Positions 56,475 through 64,000 of a stretch of 64,000 bases of DNA are shown here, in pieces; within the stretch, counting starts at the first letter, position 1; each line of letters opens with the position of its first letter. Source of the DNA: Verticillium longisporum (lineage: Eukaryota; Ascomycota; Sordariomycetes; Glomerellales; Plectosphaerellaceae); the NCBI GenBank assembly GCA_019188255.1, contig JAETXT010000013.1:1364001-1428000 (forward strand), in the 5' to 3' direction. The notes beneath the pieces were generated by a model. The model saw nothing but the letters and a program-made list of their open reading frames with translations, was not told the DNA's origin and made no database searches. Both the position numbers and the translations under genes were made by a program.

Positions 56475-59400
56475 TCACACGTTCTCCAGTCGGCCCGTGG
56501 CCTTCGCAAAGCGTATCGTAGCTCGGACTGCTTTCATGTCCGGCTTCCAATCATCACCATCTGATGTCGTCTTACCTCCCAAATGGAAGGAGATGTTGTC
56601 TCTTTGTGTGCCAGGGCGCATGAGTGTCTCGGCTCGTTGTGTTGCCCATCGTGTGCATCGGAGGAGAAAGTGCTCCACCGTCTCTCTCGCTTGTCCGCAT
56701 GCGCATTGGGCTGAAGCTACTGCCCTGATTCGGAAAAGTGAGGCGTTCAGTCTCGCCATGCCTGTCCTGAGCTGGGCCAGCATGCTCGCCTCCATCCAGG
56801 AAAGGTTATCATATAGTTCTCGAGTGTGCTTGCCGGGTAGTGCTATGTCGACTTCCTTCGAGAGTTTTCCAACATTATCTGGTAGTCGTCTTTCCACACG
56901 TAGTTTGCGCCTTGCAGCGTTGAGGGTGGTGGATCGCATCTTTGGGAACTGTTTTTCAGGCAAGGCGCCATCTCGGCTGGCCTTGCGTGCTTCTCCTTTC
57001 GCTTTCTTCAGGAGGTCGTCGTCGAGCTGGCTCGGAAGCCACACGACTGAGATGGTGTTCCCGGTTTCTCGCAGTCGGGTGATCGCCTCGTAGATGCAGC
57101 GAACGTACTCTTGTCCAGACTGTTGTTGGGGGTTTCGAAGTGTCAGCACCGCGGCTTTGTTGCTTGTCAGTAGCGTCACGGTCTGCCCCCTCAGCTGCGG
57201 CAGAAATCGCAACGCGTATGCTGCCGCTACCAGTTCTCCGGAAAATGGGTTCTGATCGGTCCTCATGCCGTGGGTGAAGGAAAACGTCTCGAGCCTCGTC
57301 CCTGGCCCCTTGACGGTTCCACCGACGCCGACCACCTCGTTTCGTGCCGAGCTGCTCACAGCGATGCGCACCGTGGCCTCCTCATCGACCCGCGTCAGTG
57401 TTGCATCCTCGTCGTTCCATTCAGTGACGGTCTGCACTCTTTCCATCCACGGCGGCAGTGTGAATGGGTTGATTGTTTCCAGGTCCTCCATTGGAATTTC
57501 GTTGAGCGAAGTTGCCAGTTGGAAAAATGGTGAGCGGTGGAAGCGCCTGAACTTCTTTATGCGAGAGGTCAGTTTTCGAAGCGGGTTGGTCTCAGGCAGT
57601 GCGTGGAGATCTGTCCATAGCTTGATGGCCCTTCTCGTGAATCGCTCTGGTGCACTGGCGATGTGAGCCTCCGCTTCTGCTACGCTTGTGGCTATCGTGA
57701 CGAACGCTCCAATAATTGCCTGCGCTCCGACCTTTTGGACGCGATAGATTGCTGCTGCCGTCCGGTCTTTGCATCGGTGCCTCCAGACGTTAGAGGCATA
57801 GTCCACCACTGGGGCCACGGTGGCCGTGAATAGCTGCCGTGCTGTCGCCGGGGTCAATCCTCTCAGTCGTTTCAGCTCCATCGCAGCCTCTAGTCCCTTG
57901 GTCGCCACTCTTGCAATGTGTTCCCTGTATCTGAGTCCAATGTCCATGATCACGCCGAGGATCTTGACATGCTGTTTGGGTTTGACTGTTTGGCCCTTGA
58001 TAGTGAAAGGTTCCGAATCGGACCTTTTGGCCCATCGGGTGAAGTGGATGACCGCCGTCTTGTCCGCTTCGAAAGTCGCCCCGCTTCTCTGCTCCCAGTC
58101 CAGTGCCTTCTCGATGATCGCCTCGATCCCTTTACGGTTGTCTTGCGTGGTTGGTCCAGCGACCCAGGCTGTGAAGTCGTCGACAAAGGCTATAGCTCCT
58201 CCATAGCAGTTGATCTTCTGTTGTACAAGGTCGGCGTTGAAGAACAGAAACAGGATCGGTGACAGTGGCGATCCTTGCGGTAGTCCAGCCTGAGGCAGGG
58301 TCCGGACCTCTGATGCTTGGCCGTTGACCTGAATTGTCGCCGTCCGATCGGAGCAGAATGCCTCTACCCAACGGAGCAAATCTTCTGGGAGGCCCCTCGC
58401 TCTCATTCTCTGAATGAGTCTCTCTTTGCATACTCCATTGTATGCTCCCTTCACATCGAAGCTCACGAGGCTGACCACCCAACGATTTCTCCATGCTGCG
58501 TAGATTTGTTCTTGCAGCAACACCAACGCTTGTTCTGCTGACCTCTGTTTGCGGGCCCCGAAGTGGTTCGTGGGCAACAGCCCATGGGTTTCGACTGCAT
58601 GGGATATCCTCTCCGCAACAACCGACTCGAGAACCTTGCCGAGCGTGGCGAGGAGCGAGATGGGCCTCCAAGCCTTGGCGATGGTGTAGTCTCCTTTGCC
58701 GGGCTTCTTGAGCGGGATGATCTTGGCATGCCTCCATTGGTCGGGGAGTACTCCTTCCTCTAGCGATGCGCGGAAAATCGCAAGGACACTGTGCTTGACG
58801 GCTGGCCAAATCTGTTTCCAGACCATCGCCGGCAACCCGTCCTCACCGGGTGCTTTCCACGATTTCGTCGCGAAAAGCCGGCGCTCGACTTCTTCCATCG
58901 TGATGTCAGGCATGGTGACAGCCGATTCGCGCTGCGGCCTCTCACCCTCCTCTTCGATGTGCTCTGGTGGGGGCGGGAAGAAAGTCGTAAGCAATTCTTC
59001 CGCTTGCTCTTTGCCGTTGGTCGTCCGTGTGCCATCAGCCTTTACAAGCTGCGGCACCTTGCCGAATGCCGCGTCGTCGCCCGACTTGAGATACTTGGCG
59101 GCCTTCCAGATGTTGTCGTTGTCGGCCAGAAAGTCGTTCCAATGGGTTTTCTTCTGTTGTCGAATGGCACCGTGGTATTGTTTCGCTGCTCCCTTGGCCG
59201 TGTTCTCCAGTGCTTCATCGTTCCGTCCTGCCCGTCTCGCTGCCCTCGCCCGGTTCCTCCAATGTGTGTGGATGTGGCGGAGCTGCGTAAGATCCGCCGT
59301 CCACCACCGCTTCGCGTGTGGCGATGGTTTGGCTTTTGGTGTCAAGGCCTGTACTGCTTCCAGCACCACTGACATGAGTCTGTCCGTCTTCTCTTGGACC

Positions 59401-60230
59401 GTGCCTTCCATCGGGGCTGTCTCGAGTGCAGTGGAAATTCGAGTGTTGATTTCATTCCATGGCGCGTTCTTGTACAGAGGTCGGTCCTGGATTTTCGGGG
59501 CCGGCACTGATACATCAAAAATCGTTTCGATGGTGCGGTGGTCCGACCCGTGCTCTGTTCCGTTCGTCGTACACTTGATCATGGCCGCAGCTAGGTCTTC
59601 TGATACCAGCACCAGGTCGATTGTCGACTCGTGGTCCCCGCCTTGCCAAGTCTTCGTGCCCCTCGGGAGCATGCTGCAGAGGGAGAGCTCGTTCATCACG
59701 TCGATGATGTTGTCGGCTTCACCCTGTCGTACCGGAGACACGTCGTCTCCTCCCCATAGTTGATCGTGGCGATTGAAGTCGCCCGCAATGACCACGTGCA
59801 CCACCTCTCCTGCGGCTCTCCTGGCGTCCGCGACCGCTCTACGTATGGTGTTGCACGCTTCCTGTAATGCCTGGGTGTCCATCCCCTGCACGTACACGGA
59901 CACCACCAGTACCAGTTTCCCTGGAAGCCGCAACAATGCTGCTGTCATGTCCGGAGACTCTATCCGCACCTGTTCAGCCTCCAAATCCTTCCTTACCCAA
60001 AGCATGCTTCGGATCGCCCATCGTCCTTCCCCAATCGTTGGTGGGACCATCTTTGTCCATCTGTGATGTCCCATCGGCGTCGTCAACAGCCGTCCTTTGA
60101 TCATCCGTGCCTGTGGTTCCTGGATCGCCAGCACCGCTACGTCCTGAATGTCCTCGTCGTTCATGAGGCTCTCGTGAACCTCGCCGCGTTTTCGCACATT
60201 GAGTTGGATCATACGGAGCGTACTACTCAT
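56475..60230 (-). CDS. LINE ORF2: endonuclease, reverse transcriptase, RNase H
   Basis: It encodes 1251 residues. The N-terminal APE-type endonuclease has [26 protein letters not shown] and the catalytic GSDHRT. The reverse transcriptase (about residues 440-760) includes [58 protein letters not shown] and AFVDDFTAW (active-site FVDD). An RNase H-like domain ([42 protein letters not shown]) and a Cys-His motif ([18 protein letters not shown]) close the protein. It nicks target DNA and reverse-transcribes the element RNA. All active-site motifs are intact. Confidence 0.95.
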   Translation of the reverse strand: MSSTLRMIQLNVRKRGEVHESLMNDEDIQDVAVLAIQEPQARMIKGRLLTTPMGHHRWTKMVPPTIGEGRWAIRSMLWVRKDLEAEQVRIESPDMTAALLRLPGKLVLVVSVYVQGMDTQALQEACNTIRRAVADARRAAGEVVHVVIAGDFNRHDQLWGGDDVSPVRQGEADNIIDVMNELSLCSMLPRGTKTWQGGDHESTIDLVLVSEDLAAAMIKCTTNGTEHGSDHRTIETIFDVSVPAPKIQDRPLYKNAPWNEINTRISTALETAPMEGTVQEKTDRLMSVVLEAVQALTPKAKPSPHAKRWWTADLTQLRHIHTHWRNRARAARRAGRNDEALENTAKGAAKQYHGAIRQQKKTHWNDFLADNDNIWKAAKYLKSGDDAAFGKVPQLVKADGTRTTNGKEQAEELLTTFFPPPPEHIEEEGERPQRESAVTMPDITMEEVERRLFATKSWKAPGEDGLPAMVWKQIWPAVKHSVLAIFRASLEEGVLPDQWRHAKIIPLKKPGKGDYTIAKAWRPISLLATLGKVLESVVAERISHAVETHGLLPTNHFGARKQRSAEQALVLLQEQIYAAWRNRWVVSLVSFDVKGAYNGVCKERLIQRMRARGLPEDLLRWVEAFCSDRTATIQVNGQASEVRTLPQAGLPQGSPLSPILFLFFNADLVQQKINCYGGAIAFVDDFTAWVAGPTTQDNRKGIEAIIEKALDWEQRSGATFEADKTAVIHFTRWAKRSDSEPFTIKGQTVKPKQHVKILGVIMDIGLRYREHIARVATKGLEAAMELKRLRGLTPATARQLFTATVAPVVDYASNVWRHRCKDRTAAAIYRVQKVGAQAIIGAFVTIATSVAEAEAHIASAPERFTRRAIKLWTDLHALPETNPLRKLTSRIKKFRRFHRSPFFQLATSLNEIPMEDLETINPFTLPPWMERVQTVTEWNDEDATLTRVDEEATVRIAVSSSARNEVVGVGGTVKGPGTRLETFSFTHGMRTDQNPFSGELVAAAYALRFLPQLRGQTVTLLTSNKAAVLTLRNPQQQSGQEYVRCIYEAITRLRETGNTISVVWLPSQLDDDLLKKAKGEARKASRDGALPEKQFPKMRSTTLNAARRKLRVERRLPDNVGKLSKEVDIALPGKHTRELYDNLSWMEASMLAQLRTGMARLNASLFRIRAVASAQCACGQARETVEHFLLRCTRWATQRAETLMRPGTQRDNISFHLGGKTTSDGDDWKPDMKAVRATIRFAKATGRLENV

Positions 60231-61632
60231 TCAAAGATGGGTAGAGCTTCTTGCAGTTTCTGCTGAAAGATGCATGGGGACCTCCGCAGGGAACACACTT
60301 GAGGATAGTCTCAGTGCAGGCACTGTGGTGGTGCCCCTCCTTGGCACATTTCCCGCACACCTGGGGTCGGTCGCACTGGTGAGCTTTATGGCCGCGGCCC
60401 ATCTGTTGACAGTTGTAGCACTGGTCGAGGCGAGGACGAGATTCGAAGACCTTGGTCCTCCCAGATTGTCCTCCCGCATAGGCGTAGCCCTCCGCGAGTA
60501 GCCTTTCCGCGTCCGCTCTCTTCGTGAGGTACATAACCATTGAGCCGTATGCCTTCGGGACGTCCCTGTTACTTAGCCAGCCTACTTTCGCAACTTGTAC
60601 GTCGTTTTCTTTGCCAATCTCCTCCGCGGCCCCACTGCGGATGGTGTTCGCCTCATCCAAGACCACCATGCGGCTCACGTAGTCGACTTTGACAGGATAG
60701 AGTTCGTCTCGCAGCATCCTAGCTCCTCGAGGCAGCTTGGCTTCCACCAGTTGTTTCACCATGGCGTGCTCCTGCTCGTTTCTGCAGGCAATTCTGATTC
60801 GAGGCTTCTTCGGGTCCTTGGTCACGGCCAGGCAACGCCACTTGGATTGGCTTTGGTCCACCCTGACCTCGCCTTCCGTAAGGGTACGAATAGCGCCCGG
60901 TGTGAGCTGTTCACCTTGTTCGTCCTCCATCCTGGATGTGTCGATCGTGCAGAAGACCATGTCTATTGGCGTCGGTGGCGTTGTCATGGTAGCCTGCCTC
61001 GTGTTGCTGAGTTGGCCGGCCTGTGGCATCCGGGCAATGTCTGCGTAGGACGGCCCCGATCTATCCTGCCCTGCGATCGTCGTAGTGACTGTTTCGATGC
61101 TCGCACGCAGGCTCTGGGTTTCATTCGTGGTCGCATGGAGGGCTTTCCTAAGCTTCTCCACTTCGTTCTGGAGCTCTTCAATTCTTGTCGACTGTGACTG
61201 GGACTCTTCCAGGACCTTTCTCATGATCTTCGTCTGTAGTTCCATCTGTTTCTCCATAGCGCGCAGCAACGCTCTTCCGTCCGGCTGCCCTCCAAGAGTC
61301 CCGGAGATTGGTCGTCGCACCGTCGGTTTGGTACCGCGCCTATTGGCTCTTCGCTCCGTGATTTCCACATCGTCGGTCGGCTCGTTTCTGGCTTGACCCT
61401 CGGTCGCTTCATCATTGATATGTTCATCGTCGATGACTTCGTTGTCGATGGATCGATTGTCGACGACCTTGTTGCTCGGCTTGCGCGTCGATCGAAGCTG
61501 TCGTCTCACACCACCATTCCCCCTTCTCCATCCGACGCAACATGGATCGTGTCGCGTTCGTTCGCCATGGCTGCAGGTGGGGCGCCACGTGGAATGGGAT
61601 CCACCAGTTCGCGTCGCGCCGTCCCACGTCAA
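60223..61632 (-). CDS. LINE ORF1: coiled-coil RNA-binding protein with three CCHC knuckles
   Basis: It encodes 469 residues. A charged N-terminus precedes a coiled coil (about residues 130-190, [20 protein letters not shown] onward). An RRM-like middle follows. Three zinc knuckles near the C-terminus are [30 protein letters not shown] and [15 protein letters not shown]. It should form RNPs with the element RNA. Its stop overlaps the ORF2 start in the 8-mer ATGAGTAG (60223-60230), suggesting coupled termination-reinitiation for ORF2 translation. Confidence 0.93.
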   Translation of the reverse strand: MTWDGATRTGGSHSTWRPTCSHGERTRHDPCCVGWRRGNGGVRRQLRSTRKPSNKVVDNRSIDNEVIDDEHINDEATEGQARNEPTDDVEITERRANRRGTKPTVRRPISGTLGGQPDGRALLRAMEKQMELQTKIMRKVLEESQSQSTRIEELQNEVEKLRKALHATTNETQSLRASIETVTTTIAGQDRSGPSYADIARMPQAGQLSNTRQATMTTPPTPIDMVFCTIDTSRMEDEQGEQLTPGAIRTLTEGEVRVDQSQSKWRCLAVTKDPKKPRIRIACRNEQEHAMVKQLVEAKLPRGARMLRDELYPVKVDYVSRMVVLDEANTIRSGAAEEIGKENDVQVAKVGWLSNRDVPKAYGSMVMYLTKRADAERLLAEGYAYAGGQSGRTKVFESRPRLDQCYNCQQMGRGHKAHQCDRPQVCGKCAKEGHHHSACTETILKCVPCGGPHASFSRNCKKLYPSLNE

Positions 61633-61702
61633 AGACCAACCTGTCCACGATCAATCTGATGCCGTACTTCAACGAAAATCAGGCAAGTACAGTTAGGAGC
61701 AT

Positions 61703-61713
61703 ACTGTAACACA
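61703..61713. repeat. Target-site duplication, right copy
   Basis: ACTGTAACACA is a perfect copy of 56137-56147 and borders the 5' end of the LINE. Confidence 0.88.
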
Positions 61714-62002
61714 GCCATTGTCGGTATCGGAGTTCGAACAGAGTTTGGGCGATTCATTGATGGTTTCTGTAGAGGTTAGATGTCGTTGGTTCAAAGAATG
61801 TGCGTCGCTGAGGCAAAGTATGGGCCATGGGGCTGAGACAGGTGGCTCATTGTGGCGCGCACCATCAAAGCGACAGCGGACCCCTTCGTTGATGCTCCTA
61901 AGACATACCTCCAGATACAAACGTCACGAACTGTGCCAAGATCAGAAAGAGAAGCAGGGGCAAAGGCCAGTTGGGCCATTTGCCCGGGCGCAACGACGCC
62001 AT
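61703..62002 (-). pseudogene. Giant surface protein gene: signal-peptide exon and start of exon 2
   Basis: Exon 1 is complement 61909-62002. It opens with MASLRPGKWPNWPLPLLLFL and continues ILAQFVTFVSG, a clear signal peptide. The intron 61767-61908 (142 nt) has GTATGT donor, CTAAC branch and CTACAG acceptor. Exon 2 begins ETINESPKLCSNSDTDNGCV and is cut by the LINE within codons for VTV. The same codons resume at 56147 leftward, proving these are parts of one gene. The remaining short frame reads only two codons into the LINE before stopping, so any product from this promoter would be a peptide of about 55 residues. Confidence 0.85.
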
Positions 62003-63124
62003 CGAGGTTGCAGCGTGGCAGTGTCGTGTGCAATTGTAAGCAATATCGTCAAAGACTCAAAGGTTGTCAAGGGGTCTGAGATGCAACCGTGTTGGGCGAT
62101 CTGAGCCTTGCAATCAGGAAGTTTCGGGTGATGTGGTAGAGTGAGGTAAGAAGAAGATATCAGCTGGAGTGGTCAAGCCCTTCATTTCAGCAAGTCTTTC
62201 TGACTTGCGAAGGAGCGATACGTGAATGAAGTATGCCGATAAGATGCCACAACTCCAATGTGAATGGGTTCGAAGCATTCACCGAACTTCTATGAGATTG
62301 ACCGAGCATATTGCTAACAATTAGCTGCAAGATATCGAGGTTTAGCAACGCCCTCAAGCACATTCAACCATGGCACGTGACTGTCTTCTCGCTTGCCATT
62401 TCTGAAGAGTCAAAGGTGTCTTCAAAGGATTGATGAGGTCCTCATGAGACTGCTGGATAGCAGCTTAGTGGCACGCTTGACTACAGGCTTCTTAAATGTC
62501 TGTAACACTGTCATATGACACAATCTCGGTCCTTGACTCAAGAGCTATTAGGATAGAGGCAGATTATATTAAGAGCAATCGGTGACAGGCATATAACCCA
62601 GTTCCAATAACACACATCATTGCCTGGAACTAGCATGTTTTCGTCAATGGAGATCTTCCACTCATTGACCCGTCAATGGGTTAAACAGTTATGGGCACGG
62701 GACCAGCAGGTTGTTCCCAATGGAGTATCTCTTGTAATGGATGAGGGACTCCTTGCGACTTTGCCTACCCGGTGAATGGACGTGATATCGATTCAATACG
62801 GCAGCCTTGGGCACGTGCCTCAAGGTATCTGGAGGTGAACAGCCCTGGGCAACCCAAGCTTGATGGCCACGTGATACAAGACGCGTATGTGAAGCTTTTG
62901 GTAGGCACGCCAAAATTCTGAACTGACTTTTACACCTGCATAAACACATCCCAGGTCTTTGCCATCAAGGTCTCCAACACTCCGACATAAAACAACCGCA
63001 AACCAGTTCTTCGTCTTCAAGGTGGCCATCCTCGTCTTTCTTCATTTTCCGCTCTTCCTTTATCATACTTGTCTTCATCCTTTCTTTTGCCTTGAGAAAT
63101 CGCGGCCAAGCCCAGCCCAGCACC
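62003..63124. other. Divergent promoter region of giant gene and F-box gene
   Basis: No gene was seen in 1.1 kb. The left part should contain the original promoter of the giant gene (reverse), the right part that of the F-box/ankyrin gene (forward, with a pyrimidine-rich stretch at 63030-63090). Confidence 0.5.
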
Positions 63125-64000
63125 ATGTCCGCGTTGACGCACGACGTCCCGTGCGTTCCAAGCCGTTTGGAAAGCCTTCCAAACGAGCTCTTACACCTCA
63201 TTCTCGACTTTCTCCCCTCGCACTGTTATTGGCGGTTCGCTTTAACCAATTCAAAACTCAAGAGCCGCCTTGTTCCGATCCTTTTGGGAAGCTCGAAGCT
63301 CGGCCGCAGAGATGAGCTTGTTCAGATGGCCGCTCAGTTCGGTTACAATCACTTGCTGACCACGGCCCTTTCCTTCGGACCACCGAAGACCACTCTCACG
63401 ACAAGCACGGTTATTCGCTGCTTCTATTACTATGCCCGTGGCCGACAGCGTCCTGCTGGGTTCGCCGCTTTGGCCGAAGACACTCTTCCAGCCAGCACAC
63501 TCAACATGGCCCTGACGAACGGTTTGGGCGCGTTTTCAATCCCCGTCATCCGCACCCTTCTTGCTGCTGGTGCCGATGACTGCACATCGCGTGTCTGGCG
63601 GAACAAATATTGCATGGAGTACCATATCGCTCTTGCCGAGCGTACACCCTTGCACGTCGTGGATAACATTCACGTTCTTGCCGTCTTACTCGAACCGGGC
63701 TCGAACTGTCTGCGCTTTCTCGACACAGTCAGCTTCACACGGTGGCCCACCCCCCTTGCAACAGCTATTGCTTCCCGCCGCTCGTTTGAGTTTATCAAGA
63801 TGCTCATCGACGCCGGTGCAGATGCCAGTGGTCCCCATCCCAACTATGCCACCGAACAAGAAATCATCAATGTCTATAACGAAGAAGGAGTCGAGTACGA
63901 CACCCGCTTCAGAGGCAACCTCGAAAGGGCGTTTGATGGCCACTGGCTCGGCGTGCCAGGGGATGCATACTGGTTGACGCACTTTGAGATTGCCTGTCTC
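63125..64000 (+). CDS. F-box and ankyrin-repeat protein, 5' part (runs off the right edge)
   Basis: The ATG at 63125 (context CACCATGTCC) begins a frame that stays open for 292 codons to the window end. Residues 14-45 form an F-box (LESLPNELLHLILDFLP..RFALTNSKLKSRL). Ankyrin-like units follow, with landmarks DELVQMAAQFGYNHLLTTAL, IPVIRTLLAAGAD, TPLHVVDNIHVLAVLLEPGS and TPLATAIASRRSFEFIKMLI ending DAGAD. Such fungal proteins are thought to recruit substrates to SCF ubiquitin ligases. The target is unknown and the 3' end is not in the window. Confidence 0.85.
   Translation, partial: MSALTHDVPCVPSRLESLPNELLHLILDFLPSHCYWRFALTNSKLKSRLVPILLGSSKLGRRDELVQMAAQFGYNHLLTTALSFGPPKTTLTTSTVIRCFYYYARGRQRPAGFAALAEDTLPASTLNMALTNGLGAFSIPVIRTLLAAGADDCTSRVWRNKYCMEYHIALAERTPLHVVDNIHVLAVLLEPGSNCLRFLDTVSFTRWPTPLATAIASRRSFEFIKMLIDAGADASGPHPNYATEQEIINVYNEEGVEYDTRFRGNLERAFDGHWLGVPGDAYWLTHFEIACL

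Larger units (their letters stand above)
56148..61702 (-). mobile_element. Full-length-looking non-LTR retrotransposon (Tad-like LINE), 5.55 kb
   Basis: The element reads right to left: a 5' leader of about 70 nt, ORF1 (61632-60223), ORF2 (60230-56475), a 3' UTR of about 320 nt ending in AATAAA (complement 56160-56165) and a (TG)5 tail. It is flanked by the 11-bp duplication ACTGTAACACA. ORF order, APE endonuclease, reverse transcriptase and RNase H match the Tad clade of fungal LINEs. Both ORFs are free of stops and there is no RIP-like skew, so insertion is recent or escaped RIP. The 5' leader is short, so slight 5' truncation cannot be excluded. Confidence 0.92.

Overview
This window is nuclear DNA of a filamentous ascomycete (Pezizomycotina, probably a plant-biomass-degrading or plant-associated Sordariomycete). 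The evidence is short GT..AG introns of about 50-80 nt with CTAAC/CTGAC-like branch sites, a Zn2Cys6 regulator, secreted cellulose-binding (CBM1) hydrolases, a Tad-type LINE and C-to-T decay of the RIP type. I cannot name the species. Spliced coordinates below come from reading the splice sites by eye; each model was checked for frame continuity.

Left part (1-19 kb): a gene fragment at the edge, tRNA-Gly(GCC), a conserved-looking coiled-coil protein, a frameshifted DXD glycosyltransferase, a broken PAF-acetylhydrolase-like gene, a small three-TM membrane protein and a GH5 mannanase with CBM1. Three related solo-LTR-like elements lie between them.

Middle (19-48 kb): a C2H2 zinc-finger gene with a premature stop, a secreted repeat protein, a Zn2Cys6 transcription factor tail-to-tail with a GH12-CBM1 protein that lacks the expected nucleophile, an M14 carboxypeptidase, a basic unknown protein, a nitronate monooxygenase, a small cysteine-rich secreted protein, a RIP-ruined deaminase-family gene, a 781-residue membrane protein, a GPI-type cell-wall protein and a secreted thioredoxin-reductase-like gene with one in-frame TAG.

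Right part (48.5-64 kb): the most striking locus. A giant gene for a secreted, about 2572-residue, multi-module surface protein is split inside its coding sequence by a 5.55-kb LINE with two intact ORFs. The LINE is flanked by an 11-bp target-site duplication. Removing the LINE and one duplication copy restores an exact multiple of three, and the signal-peptide exon lies on the far side of the LINE. An F-box/ankyrin gene runs off the right edge.

Functionally the window mixes secreted carbohydrate and protein degradation, cell-surface proteins and regulators. At least seven loci carry lesions (frameshift, nonsense, RIP-like or insertion), so this looks like an accessory, decaying genome segment rather than a conserved syntenic block. 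No CRISPR, plasmid or bacterial features are present, and no secondary-metabolite cluster was recognised.
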